Shown: positions 52,366 to 61,631, counted from the first letter of the stretch. The stretch is 64,000 bases of DNA from CAWBFD01 sp963788115 (GCA_963788115.1 CAWBFD010000003.1:62001-126000); one strand, 5' to 3'. Program-made: numbers and translations. Notes: a model not told the origin generated them from the letters alone.

Positions 52366-53190
52366 CTACCCGGCAGGTGCGGCCGACCGCGGCGGCGGGA
52401 AGTCAGAGAGCAAGCCGGCCGTATCGACTTGAAAGAGCTCCACCGGCTCGGGCAGGCCGCGGAATCGCCAGGCGCCGAGGCTCCTCAGCCTGACCCCGTC
52501 TGCGAGCGAGTCGACGACACCCGCTCGTACCGCAGCGGACATCAGGATCTGGCCGCCATGCCCTGCGAAGCAGATGCGCGCCGCGGCATGGACCGAGAGC
52601 CCGAAGTATCCGGTGTCGGTAAGAGTGGGGCGCCCGCGATGCAGGCCGATTCGCAGCCGCACGTCGCTCCCCCCTGCCCAAGCGGCAGCGTCAATCCCCC
52701 GTTGGATCGCCAGGGCAGCGTCGAGCGCCCCCGGTGCACGTTCGAACACCGCGAAGACATCGTCCCCGCGGGCGGACACCTGGTGACCGCCGGCGGCGCG
52801 CACCGCCGCGCGCACCAGGCGGCGGACGTCGGCGAGCAGCGGGACGTATTGATCGTCGAGGCGCGCAAGCAGCTCGGTCGAGCCCTCGAGGTCGGTGAGC
52901 AGGAACGTGACGTGGCCTTTCGGCAGCTTCCGCTGCGGTTGCAGCTGCGCGTCGACGAAGCCGATGGGCATGATCCCGTGCTTCTTGGCCGCCCTCAGTA
53001 GCCGGGTGCGCGCCCGGTCACGCGCGGCCTCGTCCTCGAACGCCACCTGGCTGAATCGCGCAAGGGCATTGCGGACGTGCGCCGCGTCGTGGATCGGCAG
53101 GCGACGACGGCCGCGCGAATCGATGTACGCAAAGGCACGGTCGGGAAGCTGCGCTCGCTCCTTCGCGGTGAGCTTGGCCATCCACCCCAT
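52366..53190 (-). CDS. Class III nucleotidyl cyclase-like protein
   Basis: 274 residues from ATG 53190. The N-terminal 85 residues are a helical domain (LTAKERAQLPDRAFAYIDSR, HIMPIGF-like end). The cyclase core follows: FLLTDLEGSTELLARL with the first metal aspartate, SARGDDVFAVFERAPGAL with the second, then GYFGLSVHAAARICFAGHGG. At the position where active cyclases usually have the transition-state asparagine four residues before the arginine, a histidine is found, so catalysis is uncertain. It is convergent with the hydrolase. Confidence 0.87.
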   Translation of the reverse strand: MGWMAKLTAKERAQLPDRAFAYIDSRGRRRLPIHDAAHVRNALARFSQVAFEDEAARDRARTRLLRAAKKHGIMPIGFVDAQLQPQRKLPKGHVTFLLTDLEGSTELLARLDDQYVPLLADVRRLVRAAVRAAGGHQVSARGDDVFAVFERAPGALDAALAIQRGIDAAAWAGGSDVRLRIGLHRGRPTLTDTGYFGLSVHAAARICFAGHGGQILMSAAVRAGVVDSLADGVRLRSLGAWRFRGLPEPVELFQVDTAGLLSDFPPPRSAAPAG

Positions 53191-53258
53191 GATGCATCAC
53201 CGTCGGCCGCGCCGGCACGCACCGGCACGACAGTGAACCGATCGCCGGTTTTCTGCGA

Positions 53259-54650
53259 ATGGTTCGCTGTATGGAGAGGAGCGACGCACACGCGCACCAG
53301 GAAGTCCTCGGAAGGCTGACCCGGCGCGCCTTCGTGGCCGGGGTGAGCGGGGCGGCCGTGGGAATCGCCGCCGGTGGAGTCTCGGCGGTGCCGGCGATGG
53401 CGACCGGAAAGCGTCGCGGTGCCGACCGTGTCAGCGCGGAGGTGCCCACCGCTTGGTTCGACCTCTCCCTCGCTCTGGTCCGCAGCGCGACCGGCTTCAG
53501 CCCGCCGGTCGCGTCCCGGGCGTTCGCGTATGCCGGTCTCACGCTCTACGAGGCGGTCGTGCCCGGGATGGACGGCTATCGGTCGATCGGCAAAGTGTTC
53601 CAGGGCCTCAACGGGCTGCCGCATATTCGCGACGAGCGCTACGACTGGGAGGCGGCGGCCAACGCCGCCCTCGCGTCCATCCTCAGGAGCCTCATCCCGA
53701 CAGCCGGAGCCGCCGAGCGGAGCGCGCTCGCCGAACTGGAAGGCGACTTCGAGCGTCGCCTCGCTCAGCGCGTCCCACACCGTGTGCTCGTGCGCTCCAA
53801 GTGGCGCGGCCGCGAGGTGGCCGCGAGGATCTTCGCGTGGTCGCAGGGCGACGGCGGGCACGAGAGCTACCTGCGCAACTTCCCGCCCTACACACCCTCG
53901 GTCGGGCCCGGCCTCTGGGTGCCGACTCCGCCGGCGTTCAGCCCTGCCCTCCAGCCATTCTGGGGGGCGAACCGCACGTTCGCGCTCGCCGACGTTCGGT
54001 CCCCCGGGCCCGATGACCATCCGCCCTACTCGGAGGAGGCCGGGTCCCGGTTCCGGCAGGAGGCCGAGGAGGTCTACCAGGCGGTGAACACCCTGACGCC
54101 CGAGCAGGAGGCGATCGCCCGCTTCTGGTCGGACGATCCCGGGCAGACGGCGACCCCGCCGGGCCATTCGATCTCCATCACCACACAGGTCCTGCGGCAA
54201 GAGAGCTCGAGCCTGGCGGCGGCGGCCGAGGCATATGCGCGGGTCGGGATCGCGGTCTCGGATGCCTTCGTCGCCTGCTGGTATCAGAAGTATCGCTACA
54301 ACCTGCTCCGGCCGGTCACGTATGTCCGCGCCCTGATCGATCCCGACTGGACGCCGCTGCTGATCACGCCGCCCTTCCCCGAGTATCCCTCTGGCCACTC
54401 CGTCCAGTCGGGGGCTGCGTTCCAGGTCCTCACGGACCTCTTCGGGAAGCGCTATGCGCTCGTCGACCACACCCACGACGACCGCGGCCTCCCCGCGCGG
54501 AGCTTCGACTCCTTCCTGGATGCGGCGCGGGAGGCGGCGATCTCCCGTCTCTACGGCGGCATTCACTTCCGCGCCGCGATCGACAACGGCGTCTTCCAGG
54601 GTAGACGGATCGGGCAGGCCGTGAGCGCCCTCTCGCTGCGTCGGCGCTGA
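53259..54650 (+). CDS. Vanadium-dependent haloperoxidase / PAP2-type exported protein
   Basis: 463 residues from ATG 53259 (ATG 53271 possible). A twin-arginine signal is likely (LTRRAFVAGVSGAAVGIAAG). The vanadate/phosphate site of the family is complete: KYRYNLLRP, YPSGHS and SRLYGGIHF. The helical body matches bacterial vanadium chloroperoxidase homologues of about 400-450 residues. Either haloperoxidase or phosphatase activity is possible. A strong hairpin terminator follows at 54757. Confidence 0.87.
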   Translation: MVRCMERSDAHAHQEVLGRLTRRAFVAGVSGAAVGIAAGGVSAVPAMATGKRRGADRVSAEVPTAWFDLSLALVRSATGFSPPVASRAFAYAGLTLYEAVVPGMDGYRSIGKVFQGLNGLPHIRDERYDWEAAANAALASILRSLIPTAGAAERSALAELEGDFERRLAQRVPHRVLVRSKWRGREVAARIFAWSQGDGGHESYLRNFPPYTPSVGPGLWVPTPPAFSPALQPFWGANRTFALADVRSPGPDDHPPYSEEAGSRFRQEAEEVYQAVNTLTPEQEAIARFWSDDPGQTATPPGHSISITTQVLRQESSSLAAAAEAYARVGIAVSDAFVACWYQKYRYNLLRPVTYVRALIDPDWTPLLITPPFPEYPSGHSVQSGAAFQVLTDLFGKRYALVDHTHDDRGLPARSFDSFLDAAREAAISRLYGGIHFRAAIDNGVFQGRRIGQAVSALSLRRR

Positions 54651-54756
54651 GGTTGCGTGCCGTCGACGGGGGAGTTGACCGCCCGCGCGCTCGGTCGCAG
54701 GAATCGTGTGTCAGTCCTTGTACAGGTCCAGGCACCCAGGAGGCCGGTCTGGCAGC

Positions 54757-54782
54757 AAGAGGCCCGCCTGAGCGGGCCTCTT
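54757..54782. terminator. 11-bp hairpin terminator
   Basis: AAGAGGCCCGC (54757-54767) and GCGGGCCTCTT (54772-54782) flank CTGA. It follows the haloperoxidase gene by about 105 bases and may serve both strands. Confidence 0.7.
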
Positions 54783-54787
54783 ACGAA

Positions 54788-54833
54788 TCGCGGGGGCGGG
54801 ATTTGAACCTGCACCTCCGGTCATGAGCCGGAG
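54788..54833 (-). repeat. tRNA-Met-like 3' fragment
   Basis: On the minus strand an anticodon-like arm with loop CTCATGA (anticodon CAT) is followed by GCAGG-TTCAAAT-CCCGC and CCCCGCGA, as in initiator tRNA-Met. The D arm and 5' acceptor are missing, the variable loop is too short and one T-stem pair is broken. It is a 3' tRNA remnant, not a functional tRNA, and a probable integration scar. Confidence 0.55.
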
Positions 54834-54852
54834 GTCGGCGGGCCGGGACTGA

Positions 54853-56847
54853 TCACTTGACCGTCAGCGTTCCTTCCATGCCAGCCTCGCGGTGACCTGG
54901 CACGGAGCAGTAGTAGGTGTAGCTGCCGGGCTTGAGCGTCGCAGTGAGGTCCTTCGTCCCGCCGTCGAATACGGGCGTCTGACCGATGACCTTGCCGTTT
55001 GGCTCGGCGAGTACGACATCGTGCTGGAGGTTCGAGTTGTTGCTGAACGCGATCGTCACCTTGCCCGGCTTGGCGGTCTCCTTGGTCGCCGAGTAGGCGA
55101 GTTGGTCGTCCTTGGCCGCGAGCGCGACGGTGCTGCCGGCGTTGCCGCCGTTGCCAGCGGTGCCGGCGCTGCTCCCGCCGGCGCCGCCACCGGTATCCGC
55201 ACTGCTGGGCGTCGTCGTCGTACCCGTGGTCGACGACGATTGCGCCGAACTCGGGAGCTCGCCCGTGGCTCCCAAGCGGTACGCGACGATCATCGCCTTC
55301 TGGCCCGGGCCGCTCGCGAAGCTGCCCGCGGTGATCAGCGTGTCGCCGACGACCGCGACCGGTGCGTTGGTGCCCGCCGGGAGCTTCGTGTTGAAGACCT
55401 CGTTGCCCGTGTCGACGTCGAAGCCATGGAGCGTGCCGTCGAAGGTCGTCGTGAACACGACGTCGTTGGCGATCGTCGCGCCTCCGTACGGCGAGGACTT
55501 CAGCTTCACGTCCCACTTGATCTCGCCCGTCGCCACGTCGACCGCGACGAAGTCGCCGGTGCCCTGGTCCGGCGGCTCGTACGACGCGAACTCGAGCCCC
55601 TGGCCCTTGTAGGTGGTGGCCAGGTTGTTGACCGCGGCGAACACCGTCTTGCCGTTCGTCGCGAGCTGCGATTCGATCCCACCCAGGTCGCCCGGCAAGA
55701 TGGTCTCGGGGATCTTCAGGTTCGAGAAGTCGCCCTGCTCGGCGGCGAGATTGTCCTTGTCATGGCCGTTGTGGATGCCAACGGGGCGCTTCCAGATGAG
55801 CTTGCCGGTCTGCGCGTCGACCTCGACCAGGATGCCCGCCTTGCCGCCGTCGATGACGACCTGCTTTTCGTTCACGGTCGCCAGAACCGGCGAGTTCTCC
55901 ATGTCCCAGTCGTAGATGTCGTGTGGAGTCAGCTGGTAGTACCAGTCGAGCTTGCCGGTGCTCGCGTCGAGCTTGACGATCGAGTCGGTGTAGAGGTTGG
56001 GCCCGGGCCGGCTCGAGCCCCAGGGATACTTCGGGGTGCCGGTGAACGGGGCCGGGTTCGAGACGCCGATATAAAGGTTGCCCTGGTCATCGAAGGTCGG
56101 GGGATACCACTGCCCGCCGCCGGAGTTGATGTTCTTGTGCTTGTTGGACCAGAGGTTGTCGGGCACCTCGTCCCAGGTCCATTTGACCGCGCCGGTCGCG
56201 GCATCCATTGCCGTGAGGACCGCCTGACCGTCCCCGGCGTAGAAGCGCTTCGCGTTGCCGGGCACGGTCGACACGTAGACGGTGCCGTCGTTGATGCCCG
56301 GCGCCATGTCGATGCCCTCGTTGGTGTTGCGGGTCAGCTGCTTGATCCACAGCTGCTGGCCGTTATCGGCCTGCAGCGCGAAGACCGAGTCGTTCGTCGC
56401 GCCGTAGACAGTCCCGTCGGAAACCGTCACTCCGTTCGGACCCACGCTGGACGAGTTGTACTTCTTCGTCCAGAGAACCTTGCCGGTCTCGAGGTCGATG
56501 GCCTCCACGTTGGATTCGAGATCCTGGGTGTAGACCACATCGTCGGCGACGACGGGCGTGGTCGCGTACCCGCCGAACGCGCCGCTCGCGGTAATCGGCA
56601 CCGTCCACGCGACGCCGAGCGTCGAGACCGTGGACGAGTTGATCGGACCGCCGACGTACCGTGAGTTCTGCAGATCCGCCCCCGGCAAGCCCCAGGTTGT
56701 CGACAGCGCTGTGGTGCTGGCCTCGTTGCTATCGCCGCCGCACGCACCCACGAGTACGGCCGCAGCCAGTAGCGAGCCGACTCCCACCACCGGCCGAATA
56801 CGGGCGGTTCTCGTCTGTCGGCGTGGGCCGGTCGTCATGCGTCGCAT
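54853..56847 (-). CDS. Quinoprotein (PQQ-dehydrogenase-like) lipoprotein fused to a cupredoxin
   Basis: 664 residues from ATG 56847 behind AAAGGA. Lipobox LLAAAVLVGAC near residue 35. A beta-propeller of quinoprotein type follows: WGLPGADLQNSRYVGGPINS, AIDLETGKVLWTKK, YYQLTPHDIYDWDMENSPVL, AVDVATGEIKWDV. After a Ser/Thr/Gly linker, residues about 575-664 are a cupredoxin with all type I copper ligands: LQHDVVL and YYCSVPGHREAGM. The likely role is oxidation of an alcohol or sugar at the outer membrane face with direct electron transfer to the fused copper domain. PQQ binding is inferred. Confidence 0.85.
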   Translation of the reverse strand: MRRMTTGPRRQTRTARIRPVVGVGSLLAAAVLVGACGGDSNEASTTALSTTWGLPGADLQNSRYVGGPINSSTVSTLGVAWTVPITASGAFGGYATTPVVADDVVYTQDLESNVEAIDLETGKVLWTKKYNSSSVGPNGVTVSDGTVYGATNDSVFALQADNGQQLWIKQLTRNTNEGIDMAPGINDGTVYVSTVPGNAKRFYAGDGQAVLTAMDAATGAVKWTWDEVPDNLWSNKHKNINSGGGQWYPPTFDDQGNLYIGVSNPAPFTGTPKYPWGSSRPGPNLYTDSIVKLDASTGKLDWYYQLTPHDIYDWDMENSPVLATVNEKQVVIDGGKAGILVEVDAQTGKLIWKRPVGIHNGHDKDNLAAEQGDFSNLKIPETILPGDLGGIESQLATNGKTVFAAVNNLATTYKGQGLEFASYEPPDQGTGDFVAVDVATGEIKWDVKLKSSPYGGATIANDVVFTTTFDGTLHGFDVDTGNEVFNTKLPAGTNAPVAVVGDTLITAGSFASGPGQKAMIVAYRLGATGELPSSAQSSSTTGTTTTPSSADTGGGAGGSSAGTAGNGGNAGSTVALAAKDDQLAYSATKETAKPGKVTIAFSNNSNLQHDVVLAEPNGKVIGQTPVFDGGTKDLTATLKPGSYTYYCSVPGHREAGMEGTLTVK

Positions 56848-57022
56848 CGTGGGGTCCTTTCGGATCGAGTGGTCTCGGTTCTCACACGGGACGATCTCGC
56901 TCGAGCGCCGCGAGCGCCATACCCATGCCCCCGAGGTCTCCTTCCGGCCGACCCGAGATCGGCGTCGGGAAATCCCGAGGTCGCGCTCGCCCGAAGAGGC
57001 ACCGTCGGAGGTGCGACCGGCA

Positions 57023-57577
57023 TCACGACGCTGGCCGCTCTGCCGGCAATGGGACCGTCGGACCCCGCACCCAGTCGCGCGGGACGCGCTCGGCCGCGTG
57101 GTCGGGTTCCGGAGCAAGCTCGGCGGCGAGCCGGTCGAGCGCCGCGGCGAAGTGTCCAGCGAGCCAGCGACGGCCGCCGAGTCGTAGCGCCAGCGCGTCG
57201 AAACGGGCGGCGGACTCCACGGTGGCGTGGAGCTCGACCCGGGCGCCGTCGCCCTCGTCCCGGATGGTCCAGCTGACGGACGCGAGGGTACGTCGCCCGA
57301 TCCTCGCCGTGCCGCTGATCGTGTTCACCTCCACGGGCGGCGCCAGCTCCGTCGACGCAGTGCGCCGGATTCCCAGCGGCCCGCGTAGCCGCACGATCGC
57401 GTGGTCGGCGCCGCTCCGCCGGCGGTCGAGGGAGAGGACCTCGACCGAGTCCGGCGCGAGCCGAGCGTGGTTGGAGAGGTCGGAGAGGAAGGACGCCACG
57501 GCGCCCGCCGGGGCGGCCAGCACACGGCGGGCGGTGATCGGCCGCGAGGCGCCCCGGGATGAGGCTCCGTCGGACAC
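57023..57577 (-). CDS. SRPBCC-family protein
   Basis: 184 residues from GTG 57577. The Bet v1-like fold is suggested by ITARRVLAAPAGAVASFLSD, LSNHARLAPDSVEVLSLDRR, WTIRDEGDGARVELHATVES and the long C-terminal helix (RRWLAGHFAAALDRLAAELA). These proteins bind lipids or polyketides. It lies between the quinoprotein gene and a response regulator on the same strand, seven bases after the latter. Confidence 0.75.
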   Translation of the reverse strand: MSDGASSRGASRPITARRVLAAPAGAVASFLSDLSNHARLAPDSVEVLSLDRRRSGADHAIVRLRGPLGIRRTASTELAPPVEVNTISGTARIGRRTLASVSWTIRDEGDGARVELHATVESAARFDALALRLGGRRWLAGHFAAALDRLAAELAPEPDHAAERVPRDWVRGPTVPLPAERPAS

Positions 57578-57584
57578 CGCAGGG

Positions 57585-58382
57585 CTAGGCGGCCGCCAGG
57601 GCGGCGTCCGGGAGGTCGAATCCGGTGACGATTGCCTGCCGCGGCAGCACGAGACCGGTCTCGTAGGCGAGCGTGACCAGCTGGGCGCGGTCGCGGGCGT
57701 GGAGCTTCAGCAGCGTTCTGCTGACGTGGGTCTTGGCCGTTGCCCGGCTGATCACCAGGTGCTCGGCGATCTCGCCGTTGCTCAACCCGGCGGCGACCAG
57801 TCCCATCACCTCACGCTCTCGCGGCGTCAGCTCATCGAGCTCATCAGGCGTCACCAGTGGATCGGGCTGGGAGGCAATTTCGGCGATCACGCGTCGCAGG
57901 ACGTGGGCCGAAAGCGCCGCACCTCCGGCTGCGAGCGCGCGAATGCCCGCAGTGAGCTCGTCGGGCGCCACGTCTCGAGGCAGGAATCCACGCGCGCCCG
58001 CACGCAGAGACGCGAACACCTCCTCGTCGCCCTCCGGTGTGCCGAGGACCAGGACTCGGGCTCCCGATGTGCCTCGGTCGCCGAGGATTCGCCGCGTGAC
58101 CTCGACCCCGTCGACCCCAGGCAGGCTGATGTCGATCACGAGGACATCGGGGCGGATCTGCGCGGCGAGCTCGACGGCCTCGCCGCCATCGGCCGCCGAG
58201 CCGGCGACCGAGATCCCGGGCTCGACCTCGAGCAGCGCCTGCAGCCCGGCGAGCACCAGCCTGTCCCCGTGGGCGACGACGACGCGGATCCCCGGCCCGC
58301 TCGTGGCGGGCGGATCGATCCCGATCGCCCGGCGGCGGACCACCCGCGAACGGGCCGGACCGTCGAGGAGGCCGGTAGTCAT
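57585..58382 (-). CDS. NarL/LuxR-type regulator with degenerate receiver domain
   Basis: 265 residues from ATG 58382. Receiver: RVVVAHGDRLVLAGLQALLE, VLVIDISLPGVDG keeps the phospho-aspartate near residue 81, but the N-terminal acidic pair is reduced (AHGD) and the usual lysine is replaced (GARGFLPRDV). The LuxR HTH is complete: LTPREREVMGLVAAGLSNGE, IAEHLVISRATAKTHVSRTL. It may work without classical phosphorylation. A 30-residue N-terminal extension is unusual. Confidence 0.87.
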   Translation of the reverse strand: MTTGLLDGPARSRVVRRRAIGIDPPATSGPGIRVVVAHGDRLVLAGLQALLEVEPGISVAGSAADGGEAVELAAQIRPDVLVIDISLPGVDGVEVTRRILGDRGTSGARVLVLGTPEGDEEVFASLRAGARGFLPRDVAPDELTAGIRALAAGGAALSAHVLRRVIAEIASQPDPLVTPDELDELTPREREVMGLVAAGLSNGEIAEHLVISRATAKTHVSRTLLKLHARDRAQLVTLAYETGLVLPRQAIVTGFDLPDAALAAA

Positions 58383-58394
58383 CCCGGGCTACTC

Positions 58395-58685
58395 CTATGC
58401 GGCGGCGGGCCGTGGTTGGCGCCTACGCCGCCGCAGCCTGGCGATCGCTCCGCGGCCGCAGGTCAGCTCACGGGCGGCCCGGTTGCAGCGGGTCTCGTAG
58501 ACCGAGCACGCCTGTTGCTCGCGATCGAGCGCGGCCCGATACGCGGCAAAGGCCAGACGACGATCTCGATCCGCCTCGCCGGACCAGCGCTCGTACGCGC
58601 CCGCGAGCGCGAGGCACTCCTCGCGCCATTCGACGTAGGCATCGACCAGCTCGTCGATTACCTCTGCGCGAACCGCGGTTTTCAT
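58395..58685 (-). CDS. Small hypothetical protein
   Basis: 96 residues from ATG 58685. Mostly helical: VIDELVDAYVEWREECLALA, RRLAFAAYRAALDREQQACS, with a very basic end (ARLRRRRRQPRP). It lies twelve bases before the response-regulator start on the same strand, so the two may be co-expressed. No family recognised. The 238-base gap to the kinase gene upstream is GC-rich with no gene seen. Confidence 0.6.
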   Translation of the reverse strand: MKTAVRAEVIDELVDAYVEWREECLALAGAYERWSGEADRDRRLAFAAYRAALDREQQACSVYETRCNRAARELTCGRGAIARLRRRRRQPRPAAA

Positions 58686-58923
58686 TCGCCGACCTCACCG
58701 AGGCCCCGAAGGGGTTCCCGACCGGGGACGTGGGGGGAGCGTCGCCCCCGGCCGGGGGTCGTGTGCCCCGCCGCGGGACCAGACGCCACGGGTATTGCCT
58801 GGCCCGTGCGCGAGGACGTGCTCGAAGTCATGCTGCGACTCTGCCCTCCCGGCGCCGGGTTCTCCATACGGCCACGCCCGAGACCCGGGCGCGACGAACC
58901 CGAGGCGGAGGGTGGGGAAATCC

Positions 58924-60378
58924 CTACGCGCTCGCCGCGGGCAGTGTGGCAACGATGCGAGTTCCGCCGCCGGGTGGGCTTTCGATCAGTAGACGGCCGT
59001 CGAGCGCGACGACCCGGTCCTGGAGGCCCTCGAGCCCGGTTCCCGCCGTGATCTCGGCACCTCCCGCACCGTCGTCGCGGATCTCGACCCGCAAGCCGCC
59101 GTTATCGGCATCGGCCCTGACCTCGGCCCGCCGCGCTCCGGAATGCTTGACCGAGTTCGTCAGCGCCTCGCTGACGACGAAGTAGGCGGTCGCCTCGATT
59201 CCGGGATGGAATCGATCTCCGCATACCTCCACGGTCACCGGCAGCGAGATCCTCTTGACGAGCGACTCGACTCCCGCGCGCAGGCCGCCATTGGTCAGGA
59301 CCGAGGGCAGGAGACCGTGCGAGAGTTCGCGCAGCTCCGAGGTCGCGGTCTCAGCGTGGCGGGTTGCCTCGTCGAGCAACTCCCCGACCTCCGGCCCGCC
59401 TTCGGAGAGCTCGCGGCGTGCCAGCTTCAGCGTGATCACCGTGTGCACCAGTCGCTGCTGCGCGCCATCGTGCAGGTCGCGCTGAATTCGCCGCCGGGCC
59501 TCGTCGGCGGCGAGCAGGATGCGGGCGCGTGATGCGATCAGCTCCTCGCGGCTGTCGGCGTTTGCGATCGCGGCGGCCAGGAGCTCAGTGAACTGCCCGA
59601 TACGGGACTCAGTCTCGGGCGGGAACGCGCGCTCTGCCTTCGAGGAGGCCGCGATCACCCCCCAGAGACGCCCCCGGACCACCACCGGGCACCCGACCGA
59701 GGATCGGATCCCGAGCGCCCGAGCCTCCTCGGCAATCGGTCCTGAGGCGCCGGCGAAGCTGTCGACCCGCACCGGAGCGCCGGTTTCGCGGACCTGGACA
59801 GCGATGCTCACGCCCTCGAGCTCCAGTCGCGTGCCGGTGGCCAGCTCGCTGCCGGCGCCCTTGCTCCAGGCCGCGACGCCGGTCACGGTGCCGTCGGGTT
59901 CGTAGCGCTCCAGCCGGGCGAGGTCGGCGCGACAGCGCACTCCCACCTCGCGGGTGACGCCGGCGAAGATCTCGGACGGCGAAGGGGCCTTGGCGACCTG
60001 CGTCGCGACGCGCCGCAGCGCCTCCTGCTCTTCACTCAATGAGTGCGCGGTCCGCGAGAGCCCCGAGGTGACGGCGGCGGCCGCGACGAAGACGGCCAGC
60101 GCTACCCAGTCCTCCTCGCGTTCGAGCGAGAGCGAGTTGATCGGCTCGAGGTGGAAAAAGGCGAAAGCGGCCGCGCTCAACAGCGACGTTGCGATCCCGA
60201 GCCCGAGCCCCCAAATGCTCGAGGCGAGGAGCACCGGGAGGATGTAGACCACCCCGGTTCCTTCGACGGGCATCACCTCCCGGAGGGCATAGATCAGCAG
60301 GGTGACCGCGGCGACTCCGAGCAGCGAGACGAGGCCTCCGAACGCGACCGTGCGGCCAGCCAACCACGATGCCATCAC
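58924..60378 (-). CDS. Sensor histidine kinase (DUF4118-GAF-HisKA_3-HATPase)
   Basis: 484 residues from ATG 60378. Four membrane helices (about residues 10-115) of DUF4118/KdpD type, then a GAF domain (AKAPSPSEIFAGVTREVGVR, GIRSSVGCPVVVRGRLWGVI). HisKA_3 has the phospho-histidine in IQRDLHDGAQQRLVHTVITL near residue 300; the ATP lid region shows SEALTNSVKHSGA, IRDDGAGGAEI and GTGLEGLQDRV. It likely phosphorylates the LuxR-type regulator at 60545. Confidence 0.92.
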   Translation of the reverse strand: MMASWLAGRTVAFGGLVSLLGVAAVTLLIYALREVMPVEGTGVVYILPVLLASSIWGLGLGIATSLLSAAAFAFFHLEPINSLSLEREEDWVALAVFVAAAAVTSGLSRTAHSLSEEQEALRRVATQVAKAPSPSEIFAGVTREVGVRCRADLARLERYEPDGTVTGVAAWSKGAGSELATGTRLELEGVSIAVQVRETGAPVRVDSFAGASGPIAEEARALGIRSSVGCPVVVRGRLWGVIAASSKAERAFPPETESRIGQFTELLAAAIANADSREELIASRARILLAADEARRRIQRDLHDGAQQRLVHTVITLKLARRELSEGGPEVGELLDEATRHAETATSELRELSHGLLPSVLTNGGLRAGVESLVKRISLPVTVEVCGDRFHPGIEATAYFVVSEALTNSVKHSGARRAEVRADADNGGLRVEIRDDGAGGAEITAGTGLEGLQDRVVALDGRLLIESPPGGGTRIVATLPAASA

Positions 60379-60544
60379 GCCATCGTGTCGGAACGCGAGC
60401 GCCGCTGCATGCGGCCGTCGTGTATCCGTGCACGGTGGCGCGGAGGGCGGGGGTCGGTTGGTCGCCGGCGAGGAAGCGCGACGTCGCGCACGCGCCCGCC
60501 CACGCTTGGGCTCGACGAACCGGAGCTGGCTGGTAGGGAAGACC

Positions 60545-61201
60545 CTAGTCGCGAAGGTAGGCCAGCACCGCGAGCACCCGCCGGTGGTCAGTCGCCGCGG
60601 TTTCGAGCTCGAGCTTGTCGAAGATGCTCGTGATGTGCTTCTCGACCGCGGCCTGGCTCACGAAGAGCGACTCGGCGATCCCACGGTTCGACTTTCCCTC
60701 CGCCATCGCGGCGAGCACGTCGCGCTCGCGCGGGCTCAGCCGGTCGAGGGGCGAATCCTCGCGGCGGCGGCCGAGCATCCGCGCCACCACCTCGGGGTCG
60801 AGTGCCGTGCCGCCGGCAGCGACCCGGTTGACCGCGTCGATGAACACCTCTAGGTCCCCGACCCGCTCCTTGAGCAGGTACCCGACGCCCTCGGGGTGCT
60901 CGGCAATCAACTCCTGCGCATAGTGCTCCTCGTAGTACTGCGAGAGCACGAGGATTCCGGTGTCGGGTCGTTGGCGCTTGAGCTCGAGCGCGGCGCGGAG
61001 CCCGTCGTCCTGGTGGTCGGGCGGCATCCGGACGTCGACGACCGCGACATCGGGTCGGTGAGCGAGCGCCCGGCGGAGGAAGTCGTCGGCATTGTCGGTC
61101 TGCGCGACCACGTCCAGACCAGCCTCCGCCAGCAGGCGAGCGATGCCCTCGCGCATCAGCACGTCGTCCTCGCCGATCACGACGCGCAGCGGCTCCGACA
61201 C
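60545..61201 (-). CDS. LuxR-type response regulator
   Basis: 218 residues from GTG 61201. A full receiver: VVIGEDDVLMREGIARLLAE with the acidic pair, AVVDVRMPPDHQDDGLRAAL with the phospho-aspartate, ILVLSQYYEEHYAQEL, GVGYLLKERVGDL with the lysine. The HTH: LSPRERDVLAAMAEGKSNRG, IAESLFVSQAAVEKHITSIF. The gene stands 167 bases before the kinase gene on the same strand and is its best partner. Confidence 0.92.
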   Translation of the reverse strand: MSEPLRVVIGEDDVLMREGIARLLAEAGLDVVAQTDNADDFLRRALAHRPDVAVVDVRMPPDHQDDGLRAALELKRQRPDTGILVLSQYYEEHYAQELIAEHPEGVGYLLKERVGDLEVFIDAVNRVAAGGTALDPEVVARMLGRRREDSPLDRLSPRERDVLAAMAEGKSNRGIAESLFVSQAAVEKHITSIFDKLELETAATDHRRVLAVLAYLRD

Positions 61202-61274
61202 ACCAGTAAGGCTATCCCGCTGATGGTCCCCCGGGAATGGCGGACGCATCCGTACGACTCGGCAACCGAGGCGC

Positions 61275-61631
61275 TCAACCGCCAAGCAGACGATCGAGCT
61301 CGGCGTTCGGGAGGTCGGCCTTCGGCACGAAGGCGACGACACCGTCGCGGACGATCTGTTCGCCGTCCGCAGCATCGACGGAGCTCGAGGTCAGCAGCAC
61401 GCGTGGCGCCCAGGGGAGCGCCGCGAGCTCCCGCGCGAGCGTCACCCCGTCGCCGTCCGGCAGCATCACGTCGACCAGCATTGCGTCCGGCCTGAGCCCG
61501 GCTGCAGCCGCGCGGGCGGCTGCAACGCTCCCCGCTTCGCCGGCCACGGTGAGCCCGCAGTCGGCGAGCATCCGACGCGCGAGTGCGCGGAAGACCTCGT
61601 CGTCGTCGATCACCAGCACGGAGTTCGCCAT
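61275..61631 (-). CDS. Single-domain response regulator
   Basis: 118 residues from ATG 61631, receiver domain only: VLVIDDDEVFRALARRMLAD, MLVDVMLPDGDGVTLARELA with the phospho-aspartate, VLLTSSSVD and VAFVPKADLPNAELDRLL with the lysine. Without an output domain it probably relays phosphate or competes within the two-component cluster downstream. Confidence 0.9.
   Translation of the reverse strand: MANSVLVIDDDEVFRALARRMLADCGLTVAGEAGSVAAARAAAAGLRPDAMLVDVMLPDGDGVTLARELAALPWAPRVLLTSSSVDAADGEQIVRDGVVAFVPKADLPNAELDRLLGG

Noticed and set aside
54788..54860. Complete tRNA-Met gene
   Set aside because: Only the 3' half fits; no D arm or matching 5' acceptor is found before the quinoprotein stop codon, and the T stem has a mismatch.
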